Below, piece after piece: positions 16,795-25,794 of a DNA stretch of 64,000 nucleotides (position 1 is the stretch's first letter; every line of letters starts with the position of its first letter). The DNA comes from Treponema sp. (lineage in GTDB: Bacteria; Spirochaetota; Spirochaetia; Treponematales; Treponemataceae), in contig JAFYWB010000042.1 of the NCBI GenBank assembly GCA_017549025.1, forward strand, positions 1 through 64,000, read 5' to 3'. The notes under the pieces were generated by a model. The model was not told the origin of the DNA, searched no databases, and worked only from the letters and a program-made list of their open reading frames with translations. The position numbers were made by a program, and so were the translations under genes.

Positions 16795-17942
16795 AAAAAT
16801 TACTTATTTTAGGTTGCACTGGCTCCATCGGTACCAGTGCCCTCAATATTGCTCGAGAATTTCCTACAAAATTTAAGGTTGTAGGTCTAACGGCTCATCA
16901 TTCCCAAGAAAAATTACAGGAATTGTCCAAGGAATTTGGTGGTGTACCAGTTTGTTTAACAGGTAAAGAGTCACCAGAAGCCTTGGAGCATCTTATTACG
17001 ACCTGTGGGGCAGATATTGCTGTAAACGGTATTGCTGGTTCTCCAGGGCTGATGCCTTCTGTGTATGTACTTCGTGCTGGAATGGACTTGGCCTTGGCAA
17101 ACAAAGAGACTATCGTAATGGCAGGTCCATTAGTTGCACAGCTGGCCCAAAAGCATCAATGTAGGATTTTACCTGTAGATTCCGAGCATTCTGCAGTTTT
17201 TACCTTGGTGCAAAAATTTGGTACAGATGCAATTAAGGAAATTGTTTTAACGGCATCTGGTGGTCCCTTCCGTGAAAAAAAACGTGAAGACTTGCCCTTT
17301 ATGAAACCAGCTGATGCATTGAAGCATCCTACTTGGGATATGGGTACAAAGATTACCATAGATTCTGCAAGCCTTGCAAACAAAGGCTTGGAGGTAATTG
17401 AAGCTTGTAGACTTTTTGGCGTTACACCAGATAAAGTTAAGGTAACGGTTCATCCCCAAAGCTTGGTTCATTCATTGATTAGGACAAAAGATGGCGTTTT
17501 ATACGCACAGATTTCTCCTCCCGATATGCGGCATCCTATTTTAACCGCTCTTACGTGGCCAGATTTTGTTCCTAGTAGCCTTGAGGAATGGGATATTGTT
17601 TCTGGTGGAACTTTAAGCTTTTATCCTCCCCGTATGGATGATTTTCCTATGCTTCCCCTAGCCTACAAATCCCTTTCCATGGGAGCAGGCCCTATCGCTT
17701 ACAATGCCGCAAATGAAGTTGCAGTAGAAGCCTTCTTACAGGAAAAGATTTCATTTACCCAGATTGCCACTATTACTGAAAAGGTTTTGGAAGGAGATTG
17801 GAGTCAGGAACCTGTTACCATAGACGAGGTCTTTTTGTTTGATAAGCAGGCACGCCAACAAGCGAAAGATGTTGTTGTAGCCTGTGTTTTAGAAAATAAA
17901 ACAGAAAAAACTTGTTCAAGCTGTTCTAGGGAGGCTTTTTAG
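16791..17942 (+). CDS. dxr: 1-deoxy-D-xylulose 5-phosphate reductoisomerase
   Basis: A 383-residue NADPH-dependent enzyme, the committed step of the MEP isoprenoid pathway. The nucleotide-binding start LGCTGSIGTSALNIA, the metal site in PVDSEHSA and the conserved SGGPFREK and DMGTKITIDSASLANKGLE blocks are all present. The C-terminal tail is Cys-containing (CSSCSREAF) and unremarkable otherwise. ispG of the same pathway is in this window at 56.3-57.4 kb in a different operon. The start overlaps cdsA and the stop overlaps rseP by one base. Confidence 0.97.
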   Translation: MKKLLILGCTGSIGTSALNIAREFPTKFKVVGLTAHHSQEKLQELSKEFGGVPVCLTGKESPEALEHLITTCGADIAVNGIAGSPGLMPSVYVLRAGMDLALANKETIVMAGPLVAQLAQKHQCRILPVDSEHSAVFTLVQKFGTDAIKEIVLTASGGPFREKKREDLPFMKPADALKHPTWDMGTKITIDSASLANKGLEVIEACRLFGVTPDKVKVTVHPQSLVHSLIRTKDGVLYAQISPPDMRHPILTALTWPDFVPSSLEEWDIVSGGTLSFYPPRMDDFPMLPLAYKSLSMGAGPIAYNAANEVAVEAFLQEKISFTQIATITEKVLEGDWSQEPVTIDEVFLFDKQARQQAKDVVVACVLENKTEKTCSSCSREAF

Positions 17943-19297
17943 TGACAATAGTTTGGGGAATACTCTGTCTCGGACTGATTGTGTTTGTTCACGAGTTGGG
18001 ACATTTTATTGCTGCCCGACTTTGTGGTGTTAAAGTTGAAAGTTTTTCTATTGGTATGGGACCTGTACTGGTTCATAAAACAATAGGAGAAACAGATTAT
18101 CGGCTGTCACTTTTACCTTTTGGTGGTTATTGTGGAATGAAGGGTGAACAAGGCTTTCGAGATGCCTTGGAACAAAATCTTTCTGCAATTCCCAAGGAGG
18201 AAGGTAGCTTTTACGGTGTTCACCCCCTCAAACGAGCCGTCATTGCTTTTTCTGGTCCTGCAATGAATCTCATTTTTGCTGCAATTAGTCTTTCCATTAT
18301 TGCCATGACAGGTTATACCTTTTATGCTGCCGACAACAAGGTTATTTTGGCTGATGAGGTATATCCGGAAATGAATTCTGCTGCAAAAGAGGCTGGAATT
18401 CAAACAGGAGACAAAATCCTTTTTATTGATGGAGAATCAATTACCGATTTCTCTCAGATTTCTCAGGCAGTTGCTGTTCGCCCTGGAGAGGAATTGGAAG
18501 TAGTTATTGAACGAGATGGCGTGCAGAAAACTGTGCTTTTGTCTCCTGTCATGGACACTTCCACTGGCCAGGGAAAAATTGGAGTTATGAACTGGATCAG
18601 TCCCTTGGTTCATTCTGTAACAGTAGGAGCTGCTGCTTATAGAGCTGGTGTACAGGCTGGAGATTTGATTATTGCAATAAACGGCCAGCCTGTAGAAAAT
18701 ACGGTTGATTTGCAGCAGTTGATTCCCCAAGGATCCTCCACCCTAGAGTTCCAAGTGGAACGGCAAGGTCACTCTGAACCTGTACATCTGATGGTGTCTG
18801 TTCCTGCCCACGGTGATTTGGGATTAACGTTCAGTGTCCCTGCTCGTGAGGCTCCTCGCTATTCATTTTTTCCCGCCTTATGGCAGGGGGTTAAGGAAAC
18901 AGGTGAGCTGGTTGCCCTTACCTTCAAAAGCATTGGTCTTTTATTCAAAGGAATCGATGTAACACAGGCTGTATCTGGACCAGTACGTATAACAGTTATG
19001 CTAGGAGACACTGTTCAAAGTGGCTTTGCAGCAGGTTTTAGAGCTGGCCTTACCAGCACCTTGAACTTTTTAGCCTTGATTAGCGTGTCATTGTTCATTA
19101 TGAACTTATTGCCGATTCCAGTGCTCGACGGTGGGCTGATACTTTTTGCTTTGATTGAAACAGTGATTCGTCGTCCTGTTCATCCCAAGGTAATGTATTA
19201 CACTCAGTTCATTGGAATTGCTTTTATTATTGTTTTGTTCGGTATTGCCCTTTTTAGCGATGCACGATATTTATTTTCTGACTTTTTTAGGCGGTAG
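17942..19297 (+). CDS. rseP: RseP-type site-2 intramembrane protease
   Basis: A 451-residue membrane metalloprotease. The zinc motif HELGH (residues 17-21) is in the first transmembrane segment. Two PDZ-like domains follow in the middle (around residues 130-300), and the second zinc-ligand motif NLLPIPVLDGG lies in a late membrane segment. Known members cleave anti-sigma factors and leftover signal peptides within the membrane. The GTG start overlaps the dxr stop and is preceded by AGGGAGG. No anti-sigma factor gene is nearby, so the substrate is unknown. Confidence 0.95.
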   Translation: MTIVWGILCLGLIVFVHELGHFIAARLCGVKVESFSIGMGPVLVHKTIGETDYRLSLLPFGGYCGMKGEQGFRDALEQNLSAIPKEEGSFYGVHPLKRAVIAFSGPAMNLIFAAISLSIIAMTGYTFYAADNKVILADEVYPEMNSAAKEAGIQTGDKILFIDGESITDFSQISQAVAVRPGEELEVVIERDGVQKTVLLSPVMDTSTGQGKIGVMNWISPLVHSVTVGAAAYRAGVQAGDLIIAINGQPVENTVDLQQLIPQGSSTLEFQVERQGHSEPVHLMVSVPAHGDLGLTFSVPAREAPRYSFFPALWQGVKETGELVALTFKSIGLLFKGIDVTQAVSGPVRITVMLGDTVQSGFAAGFRAGLTSTLNFLALISVSLFIMNLLPIPVLDGGLILFALIETVIRRPVHPKVMYYTQFIGIAFIIVLFGIALFSDARYLFSDFFRR

Positions 19298-19300
19298 TAA

Positions 19301-21217
19301 ATGACCTTTTCTTCAAAAAAATTAGCTTTTATTTTTATATCACTTATATTAACCATCTCATTGTGGGCACAAGCCCATCTTTCAACCCAAGCTCACCAGG
19401 CTGCTGTAAATAAGGTAGCAGTGACAAGGGATGGTTCCATATTTTCAGCTGGTAAGGATGGATTTCTCATTCGTTGGACAAAGGATGGCATGGGAGAGCA
19501 TTACCAGATCACTGAATTGGACATTCCTCTGATTGCCGTTCATCCAAATGGAAGCGACATTGCAGTTTATGAAACAGATGGATTTACGATCCACCGTGTT
19601 TCTGTCTGGAACTGGCCTAGCTTAAGCAGAAAATTTGTAAAGACCTATACCAATAACATTGTTTCATTAAGCTTTACAGGCAAGGGCTCTCTATTGGCAG
19701 TAGGAACTGCAACGGTAAATGGCATGGAATTTTTGAGCCCTAGCACAGGCCGAACAGTGTCAAAAATCAAGGAAGCAACAGGTATTGTTAGCATGTTCTA
19801 TGGTAGTGCTTCTGAAAAAAGTGCAGTGCTCTACTCTCCCACAGGTTCACTGACCTACTACAATATGACAAATGGAAGTCGGAAGGAACGATTTACAACA
19901 GAAACACAGCTTGAACAGGTTACCTTGTTCAGCAACAATATGTTTTGTGCCGGTGTAAAAAACAATCAGATTTACATTATCGATGCACTATCTGGAAAAA
20001 CTTCTGCACGAATTTCAGCCCGCTCTCCCATATTGCTCAGTGATGGAACGAGTCCAACTCTTTACTACGTGGAAACTGACGGCAGAAATTATACGTTGAA
20101 ATCTATTGAGACACGAGTTACAGAAGAAGGCTCTGCCATTGGAAATCCTACAACTCTGTATAATTTGTCTGGAATCAATGCTGCCAATACCATTACCTCT
20201 GGATTCTACAATCAGGGAAAAATCATTTTAGGCTCACAAGCTGGAAATATTTTTTCTGTAGCACTGGGTCAAGCTAATAATGCTGGCAAGGTTGTTGTTG
20301 TAACAGAAAATATGTACGACAAAATCTACGACATTGCATCTATTGGCAATGATTTTTATTTTTTAACAAAAGATACTATCTTCCTGTCATCCTATGACAC
20401 TGGACAGATTGATACTGTTGCCCAAATAAACGGATTTACTAATATCATTCCCTACGGAAACAACGTGGTTCTGTGGTCACGAGGTACCAAGAAGGCTGTC
20501 GTTCTCCTTGACCTGCAGACAAAAGCCACAAAGAACCTGTTTACACCAAAAAATTATATAGAAAACCTGCGTCTTTTTGGAAACAAGCTTGTTTATATCG
20601 AAGGAAGCACCACAGTGAACATGTACGACATGGAGACAAATTCGTACTCCGAGTTGTACACAGGAACAGGTATTCAGGATGTAGTTTTATATCATGGCGA
20701 TGAATTATACGTGGCAAAGTCAGCTTCTAGCAATCCTCGCTCTCCCCTTATCAGCGTAAACACCGTTACCAAGGAAACAGTTTTGTTGCCCATCGATGGA
20801 AGCGTTGCCTTTTCCTTAAGTCTTGACCAGGAAAACGGTTCCAATGTGATTTACGGAATCCAAGCCTCATCTCAGGGGACTAATTCCCAGACCACCATTT
20901 TCTCTTTCTATCCAGAACGAAAAACTTCTTCTGCTATCATGAAGGTTGCAGGAGAAGATGTAAATGCATTTTTAACCATGTATGGCTCAACAATTTATAC
21001 CAACATCGGTAAAAGCCAGATTCGTTCCTACGATACAAAGCTTCGTAAGGAGATTCAGTTGAATCGATCTGCAGCATTGCCATTGAAGCTGGCACGGAGC
21101 GGAAATCGCATTGCAGTGTTGAATAGAGACGGAAGTGTTTCTTGGTACAATGCAGGAAACGGAACGGTACTGGCTGACTGGTACATGACCACAGAAAAGC
21201 AGTGGTTTGAGTTCTAG
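19301..21217 (+). CDS. Secreted WD40/beta-propeller-like protein
   Basis: A 638-residue protein with a signal peptide (cleavage likely after SLWAQA near residue 25). The mature part is built of repeated four-strand units, the clearest being VNKVAVTRDGSIFSAGKDGFLIRWT, a WD40-type blade; later blades are degenerate. No enzymatic motif is visible. It starts 4 bp after rseP and must be the last gene of the rpsB-rseP run. Its place after an intramembrane protease hints at a periplasmic or outer-membrane role, but that is weak inference. Function unknown. Confidence 0.75.
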   Translation: MTFSSKKLAFIFISLILTISLWAQAHLSTQAHQAAVNKVAVTRDGSIFSAGKDGFLIRWTKDGMGEHYQITELDIPLIAVHPNGSDIAVYETDGFTIHRVSVWNWPSLSRKFVKTYTNNIVSLSFTGKGSLLAVGTATVNGMEFLSPSTGRTVSKIKEATGIVSMFYGSASEKSAVLYSPTGSLTYYNMTNGSRKERFTTETQLEQVTLFSNNMFCAGVKNNQIYIIDALSGKTSARISARSPILLSDGTSPTLYYVETDGRNYTLKSIETRVTEEGSAIGNPTTLYNLSGINAANTITSGFYNQGKIILGSQAGNIFSVALGQANNAGKVVVVTENMYDKIYDIASIGNDFYFLTKDTIFLSSYDTGQIDTVAQINGFTNIIPYGNNVVLWSRGTKKAVVLLDLQTKATKNLFTPKNYIENLRLFGNKLVYIEGSTTVNMYDMETNSYSELYTGTGIQDVVLYHGDELYVAKSASSNPRSPLISVNTVTKETVLLPIDGSVAFSLSLDQENGSNVIYGIQASSQGTNSQTTIFSFYPERKTSSAIMKVAGEDVNAFLTMYGSTIYTNIGKSQIRSYDTKLRKEIQLNRSAALPLKLARSGNRIAVLNRDGSVSWYNAGNGTVLADWYMTTEKQWFEF

Positions 21218-21226
21218 TTGATTTAA

Positions 21227-22573
21227 TTAAGAATGAGCTTGCTCATCTTCCGCCCTACCTTCAAACTTGGCATACTGGGGAAGGAAGATGAGATCCACAT
21301 TGCCGATGGGGCCGTTTCGTTGCTTAGCTAAGAGAATTTTTGCTTCAATGGCCTCATCCTTATTATCAGTTGCTTTTCTTTCACGGTGAATGAACATAAC
21401 TACGTCGGCATCCTGTTCGATAGAACCAGAATCACGGAGATTTGCCAGCGTTGGCTCCTTTCCTTCACTGTCACGGCTTACCTGACACAAAGCTACAATA
21501 GGAATATTTAACTCTCTGGCAAGGCTTTTCAAGGAGCGAGAAATCTCGGATACCTGCTCATGACGGGGAGTATTTGAATTGTAGTTTTCACTGGTAATAA
21601 GACCGATGTAGTCAATGAAAATGATTTGAACCTGATATTGTTGCTTCATTTTTCGAGCCATAGCCCGTAAATCAAGCATTTTCATATTTGGAGTATCTGC
21701 AATACATATTGGGGCATCATACAGCACGCCAGCAGCATCCTGCAACCGCTGAAAATCACTATTGGTCATCAATCCAGAACGGATTTTATGCCCAGCTATA
21801 CGAGCAATCTGAGTGATAAGTCGTTGTCCAATCTGGGTATAAGACATTTCCAAAGAAAAAATTCCTGTTGGAATTTTTTTTTGAATAGCAATATGATGAA
21901 TCATTGATAGAGCCAAAGCTGTCTTACCCATAGATGGGCGGGCTCCAATAATAATCATTTCTGAATTGTGAAAGCCACTAGTCATGGTGTCCAAGGCCGC
22001 AAAACCTGATGGAACACCTGTATAGGCATCTTGATTATAGAGATGTTTTTCTATGATAGAAAAAGTATCAGAAACCAATTCCGGCATTGATAGTAGCGGT
22101 TGAGTTTGGTCGGATTCAGCCAAGGCAAAAAGCTTGTTCTGGGTATCCTCCAAGATGGTTCTACTGGGTTTTGTATCATCATGGGCTGCAGAAATCGCTG
22201 AGGAAGAGATTTTGATTAATTCTCGGCGATTAAAATCGTCCTTTACCAGCTGAGCGTAATACTCGATATTGGAACTGGTGGGCACGTGATCTGGCAATGA
22301 AGCTACATATGCTACACCGCCAGCGGCATCTAGCTTGCCTGTTTGACGAAGTTCTTCTGTTATGGTAAGAATATCTCCCCGTTGGCCTTTGTTGTACAAC
22401 GAAAGAATTGCTTTAAAAATAGTTTGATGTTGTAATGAATAAAAACTTTCTGCTCTAAGATGGGTAATTACAGAACCCACCGCATCCCAATCCAGAAGAA
22501 TAGCTCCTAAAGTGGCTTGCTCCGCCTCAATATTGTGAGGCGGAATCCTGTCTTTCAAGGATGCGGTGGTCAT
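21227..22573 (-). CDS. dnaB: Replicative DNA helicase DnaB
   Basis: A 448-residue hexameric helicase that unwinds the replication fork. An N-terminal DnaB domain begins PPHNIEAEQATLGAIL, and the RecA-like ATPase domain has Walker A GARPSMGKTALAL. Walker B is in QIIFIDYIGLI, and the DnaB-specific block ends in DSGSIEQDADVVMFIHR. It is the last gene of rpsF-ssb-rpsR-rplI-dnaB, 2 bp after rplI. It lies tail to tail with the propeller gene with only 9 bp between them. Confidence 0.97.
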   Translation of the reverse strand: MTTASLKDRIPPHNIEAEQATLGAILLDWDAVGSVITHLRAESFYSLQHQTIFKAILSLYNKGQRGDILTITEELRQTGKLDAAGGVAYVASLPDHVPTSSNIEYYAQLVKDDFNRRELIKISSSAISAAHDDTKPSRTILEDTQNKLFALAESDQTQPLLSMPELVSDTFSIIEKHLYNQDAYTGVPSGFAALDTMTSGFHNSEMIIIGARPSMGKTALALSMIHHIAIQKKIPTGIFSLEMSYTQIGQRLITQIARIAGHKIRSGLMTNSDFQRLQDAAGVLYDAPICIADTPNMKMLDLRAMARKMKQQYQVQIIFIDYIGLITSENYNSNTPRHEQVSEISRSLKSLARELNIPIVALCQVSRDSEGKEPTLANLRDSGSIEQDADVVMFIHRERKATDNKDEAIEAKILLAKQRNGPIGNVDLIFLPQYAKFEGRAEDEQAHS

Positions 22574-22575
22574 GA

Positions 22576-23088
22576 TTATGCCTCTGCTGATTCAGCAGCC
22601 TCAGCTTCCTTTGCAGGTGCTTCTGCAACCTGAGCTGCATCTTCCTGAGAAACTACTTCAATCTTAATTTCAGCTGTAGCAGCCTCATACAAGCGTACTG
22701 TTGCATGATACTTACCAACACTCTTGATTGCATTTCCAGGAATTTCAATGCGCTTGCGTTCAATGTCAAACTCATTCTTGTGCAATTCATCTGCAACAGT
22801 CTGGTTGGTAACAGCACCATACAGCTTTCCGTTGGGACCAGCGGGCATAACCAAGCGTACAGTAAATGCTTCCAGCTTATCCTTCAAGCTAGCAGCATTC
22901 TTGCGCTTCTCTTCCTTACGAGCTTCAATTTCTGCCTTGCGACCTTCAAAAAAAGCTACAGTCATTTCATTATAAGGAAGTGCCAAATTGCGAGGAAGCA
23001 AGTAGTTACGAGCATATCCGTTGGCTACAACCTTTACATCACCCTCTTCACCGAGGTGCTTTACATCCTGATTAAGAATTACCTTCAT
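22576..23088 (-). CDS. rplI: 50S ribosomal protein L9
   Basis: A 170-residue L9. The N-terminal globular domain is canonical (MKVILNQDVKHLGEEGDVKV, then NGYARNYLLPRNLA). A long connecting helix leads to the C-terminal RNA-binding domain. About 20 extra C-terminal residues are rich in Ala and Glu (AEAPAKEAEAAESAEA), which the usual 150-residue L9 lacks. It is 110 bp downstream of rpsR with hairpins between. Confidence 0.97.
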   Translation of the reverse strand: MKVILNQDVKHLGEEGDVKVVANGYARNYLLPRNLALPYNEMTVAFFEGRKAEIEARKEEKRKNAASLKDKLEAFTVRLVMPAGPNGKLYGAVTNQTVADELHKNEFDIERKRIEIPGNAIKSVGKYHATVRLYEAATAEIKIEVVSQEDAAQVAEAPAKEAEAAESAEA

Positions 23089-23198
23089 TTACAAGCTCCA
23101 TTAATGGTGTTTTAAACACCTGTACATTAGTACGAAAGATTCCAATGATACCCTAGCTTCCGGGAGTCGGACTAGGGCTCATATCTAAAAACTGAAAA
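23089..23198 (-). other. rpsR-rplI intergenic hairpins
   Basis: A gap inside a ribosomal operon holds two inverted repeats: CCCTAG...CTAGGG (about 23151-23177) and GGTGTTT-T-AAACACC (about 23106-23120). Neither is followed by a T-run, so they look like mRNA processing or stabilising structures rather than terminators. Confidence 0.4.
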
Positions 23199-23510
23199 TT
23201 AGTTTGCTACGAAAGGAAGCAAGCAGATTGCACGTGCACGCTTGATTTCCAGAGCCAAGCGGCGCTGGTGCTTTGCACAGGTTCCAGTAATGCGGCGAGG
23301 AAGAATCTTTCCGCGCTCTGTTGTAAAGCGACGCAGACCGTCTGCATCCTTGTAGTCAATCTTTGCTTTCTGAGCACAGAAACGACAAACCTTCTTGCGG
23401 AAGAATGTCTTTCCCTTTGCACGTGGAGCACGCTCATCAGCGTCACGAATAACATCCTGCATCTGTACATCAGGTGTTGTATCAATATCTTTGATCATTT
23501 CTTCTGACAT
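23199..23510 (-). CDS. rpsR: 30S ribosomal protein S18
   Basis: A 103-residue S18 with an N-terminal extension of about 30 acidic and mixed residues. The core is canonical: [10 protein letters not shown], the [11 protein letters not shown] block and [18 protein letters not shown]. The CRFC and later Cys indicate the zinc-type variant. A ribosome binding site (ATAGGAG) precedes the ATG. S18 binds next to S6, whose gene is two places upstream. Confidence 0.96.
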   Translation of the reverse strand: MSEEMIKDIDTTPDVQMQDVIRDADERAPRAKGKTFFRKKVCRFCAQKAKIDYKDADGLRRFTTERGKILPRRITGTCAKHQRRLALEIKRARAICLLPFVAN

Positions 23511-23544
23511 GTAAATTCTCCTATAAGATAGCTGACCTTACAGC

Positions 23545-24039
23545 TTAAAATGGAATGTCCTCTGGGAATGAATCATTTCCACCACCATAAGGTGATGGCT
23601 CATAAGAATCATAACCTCCAGAAGGAACAGATGGTTCCTGCATTCTTGGTTGATAGGTGCCTCGATTGCTCTGGTTGTACCCCCCAGCAGGTGAAGACCC
23701 GCTGCTACCAGCATTTCCGCCGAGAAGCTGAACGTTATTTGCCACAATCACTACTTTACTACGTGGTTGGCCGTCCTGTTCCCATCTATCCTGACGCAAT
23801 TCACCATCTACAGCCACTTGTTTTCCTTTAATAAGGTATGGCTTAAGGCTTTCAGCAGACTTTCCATAGAGGTTGATTTCAAAGAAGTTTGCCTCTTCAA
23901 TCCACTGGTCGCCGTTCTTTCGGCGGCGGTTCACGGCAATAGAAAAATTGGAGATGGCAAATCCACCAGATGTGTACTTTAAGTCAGCATCCCGGGTAAG
24001 CCGGCCAATTATCATAATGTGATTTATATCAGCTGCCAT
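23545..24039 (-). CDS. ssb: Single-stranded DNA-binding protein
   Basis: A 164-residue SSB. The OB-fold occupies about residues 1-105 (NHIMIIGRLTRDADLKYTSG and VDGELRQDRWEQDG). A flexible Gly/Ser/Pro-rich linker is followed by the acidic tip PEDIPF, which recruits replication and repair proteins. GGAGG precedes the ATG. The operon position between rpsF and rpsR is the common bacterial arrangement. Confidence 0.97.
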   Translation of the reverse strand: MAADINHIMIIGRLTRDADLKYTSGGFAISNFSIAVNRRRKNGDQWIEEANFFEINLYGKSAESLKPYLIKGKQVAVDGELRQDRWEQDGQPRSKVVIVANNVQLLGGNAGSSGSSPAGGYNQSNRGTYQPRMQEPSVPSGGYDSYEPSPYGGGNDSFPEDIPF

Positions 24040-24062
24040 AACTGCCTCCTCTGGAATGATTG

Positions 24063-24344
24063 TTACTCGTCGATTTTAACGAACATGAACTTCAACAGCT
24101 CAGGGTTTAACTTGAACTGGTGGTTAAGCTCTACAACTTTAGCAGGATTTGCCTTGATAATCAGCAGGAGGAAGCGTCCTCTCTTCTGCTTCTTTACTTC
24201 ATAGCAAAGATCTCTGTCTCCGAAAGGTTCTTCCTTCTCAATCTCCACGCCATACTCGCTCAAGGTAGAACGAAGTGTAGCGAGCCCTGCATTGTACTTC
24301 TCTTCCTCTGCAGGGAAGATAGTCATCAGCTCATACTTTCTCAT
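24063..24344 (-). CDS. rpsF: 30S ribosomal protein S6
   Basis: A 93-residue S6 (start MRKYELMTIFPAEEEKYN, conserved core around PFGDRDLCYEVKKQKRG). It is the first gene of the operon. AAGGAG precedes the ATG. The transcript leader contains a small stem-loop; in several bacteria the S6-S18 pair controls its own mRNA through such a leader, but the known CCG-bulge motif is not evident here. Confidence 0.96.
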   Translation of the reverse strand: MRKYELMTIFPAEEEKYNAGLATLRSTLSEYGVEIEKEEPFGDRDLCYEVKKQKRGRFLLLIIKANPAKVVELNHQFKLNPELLKFMFVKIDE

Positions 24345-24367
24345 AGTATCTCCTTATGGTCAATTTG

Positions 24368-24388
24368 GGAGGGTATAATAATCCCTCC
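24368..24388 (-). promoter_or_regulatory. Hairpin in the rpsF leader
   Basis: GGAGGG and CCCTCC pair across a 9-nt A/T loop, between the predicted promoter and the rpsF ribosome binding site. A regulatory role is inference. Confidence 0.45.
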
Positions 24389-24401
24389 AAGGGGTTTAGA
24401 T

Positions 24402-24430
24402 ATAATATAGTAAAATGAAAAATAAATCAA
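24402..24430 (-). promoter_or_regulatory. Promoter of rpsF-ssb-rpsR-rplI-dnaB
   Basis: On the minus strand, TTGATT (24425-24430), a 17-bp spacer and TATTAT (24402-24407). The leader to rpsF would be about 50 nt. Confidence 0.65.
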
Positions 24431-24510
24431 CATCTATCGGCATTTCTTATGAAAAACAGTATATCATTTTTCTTTTTGCTATGATATATTTTTTTTGGAG
24501 GAAGATAATA

Positions 24511-25338
24511 ATGAATGGAACACAATTTAAACGTGTTGTTGTACTGTATTTTAGTCCAACAGGAAACGCCCGAAAGGTGGCCACAGAAATTGGAGAAAGG
24601 ATTTCCCAAATTCTTTTGCTACCACTTGAACGCATGAGCTTTACCCTGCCCAAAGAGCGGGAAAAGGAATTCGTTTTTAATCAAGAAGATATTGTTGTTT
24701 GTACCACGCCTGTGTATGCTGGGCGCTTGCCTAATAAAATACTTCCCTTTATTCAAGAAAATATCAAGGGAAACGGAGCAGTAGCCATAACGGTAAATGT
24801 TTTTGGAAACAGAAACTACGACAATGCTCCAATCGAATTTTACAATGAGCTGAAAAATAATGGTTTTAGGGTGGTAGCTGTGGCAGCTGTTCCCACAGAG
24901 CACGTGTTCTTGGAGGATATCGGTCGAGGACGCCCTAGCTGTCAGGATATGGTGGCAGTTCTTGATTTTGCAGAAAAGGCTGCAAAAAAGATTCAGGAAG
25001 GCAATGTATCCGATGCATTGGCAGTTCCTGGTAGCTACCCTGCCCCCTATTATATTCCTCTTGGAGTGGATAATCAGCCAGTACAATTCTTGAAGGCAAA
25101 GCCAGAAACTCATCTGGAGCTGTGTGATTCCTGCGGAGCCTGTGCTCGGCGCTGTCCTATGGGAGCTATTTCCTTTGAGGACATGAGCCAAGTTCCAGGA
25201 ATTTGTATCAAATGTCAATCCTGCGTTAAGGTGTGCCATACAAAGGCAAAGCATTTTACAGACACAGCGTTTTTTTCTCACGTACAAATGCTGTCAAACA
25301 ATTATACAAGACCCGCTGAGGGTATTTTTGTAGTTTAA
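24511..25338 (+). CDS. EFR1-type flavodoxin-ferredoxin protein
   Basis: A 275-residue fusion. The N-terminal half is flavodoxin-like, with the FMN phosphate-binding loop SPTGNARKV near residues 16-24 and TPVYAGRLPNK later. The C-terminal half has two 4Fe-4S motifs, CDSCGACARRCP and CIKCQSCVKVCH. Such proteins pass electrons in anaerobes, often to radical SAM or reductase partners. A longer frame opens at 24415, but the ATG at 24511 follows TTTGGAGGAAG and starts the conserved domain, so I chose it. It is followed after 15 bp by the Spx/ArsC-like gene. The partner enzyme is unknown. Confidence 0.85.
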   Translation: MNGTQFKRVVVLYFSPTGNARKVATEIGERISQILLLPLERMSFTLPKEREKEFVFNQEDIVVCTTPVYAGRLPNKILPFIQENIKGNGAVAITVNVFGNRNYDNAPIEFYNELKNNGFRVVAVAAVPTEHVFLEDIGRGRPSCQDMVAVLDFAEKAAKKIQEGNVSDALAVPGSYPAPYYIPLGVDNQPVQFLKAKPETHLELCDSCGACARRCPMGAISFEDMSQVPGICIKCQSCVKVCHTKAKHFTDTAFFSHVQMLSNNYTRPAEGIFVV

Positions 25339-25353
25339 TAAAAGGAGTGTTAT

Positions 25354-25707
25354 ATGATTGATTTTTTTTGGTATCCTCGTTGCGGAACCTGCCAAAAGGC
25401 TAAGAAATGGCTTGAAGCACACAATATTAGCTACAATGCCACCGATTTGAAGGATGTAAAGCCCAGCCGAGCCCAGCTAGAAGATTGGTTCAAAAAAAGC
25501 GGCCTGCCATTGAAAAAGTTTTTTAATACTAGCGGCCAGGTCTACAAATCTATGGAGCTGAAGGACAAGCTTCCTTCTATGAGCCAAGATGAGCAGTTAG
25601 ACTTGTTGGCCAGTGATGGAATGCTGGTGAAACGGCCCATTGTGGTGGCGGGAGGAACTGTGCTGGTGGGATTTAAAGAGGACCAGTGGGAAGAAGCTTT
25701 GAAATAA
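25354..25707 (+). CDS. Spx/ArsC-family thioredoxin-fold protein
   Basis: A 117-residue protein of the ArsC/Spx/YffB group. The N-terminus FFWYPRCGTCQKAKKWL carries a CxxC redox pair (Cys10 and Cys13), and the KRPIVV segment near residue 92 matches the conserved K-R-P. Family members are arsenate reductases, glutathione-dependent reductases or RNA polymerase-binding redox regulators. The CxxC is found in Spx-type members, but no other arsenic gene is nearby and I cannot choose between roles. A ribosome binding site (AAAGGAG) and the 15-bp gap suggest cotranscription with the flavodoxin-ferredoxin gene, pointing to redox work. Confidence 0.8.
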   Translation: MIDFFWYPRCGTCQKAKKWLEAHNISYNATDLKDVKPSRAQLEDWFKKSGLPLKKFFNTSGQVYKSMELKDKLPSMSQDEQLDLLASDGMLVKRPIVVAGGTVLVGFKEDQWEEALK

Positions 25708-25721
25708 GCTTTTTTACAAAG

Positions 25722-25764
25722 AAAAAGGCTGGCAGGAAACTCTTTTCCATGCCAGCCTTTCTTT
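25722..25764. terminator. Bidirectional terminator
   Basis: AAAGGCTGGCA (25724-25734) pairs with TGCCAGCCTTT (25750-25760), flanked by A- and T-runs. It lies between convergent genes ending at 25707 and 25795 and can serve both. Confidence 0.92.
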
Positions 25765-25794
25765 ATGCAATGCTAGAAACAAGCATTGTACAAA

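Noticed and set aside
24368-24388. S6-S18 type regulatory leader of rpsF
   Set aside because: A hairpin exists, but the CCG-containing bulge that defines the known leader is not visible, so I list only the hairpin.
24415-24510. N-terminal extension of the flavodoxin-ferredoxin gene
   Set aside because: It covers the upstream control region, and the good ribosome binding site is at the later ATG (24511).
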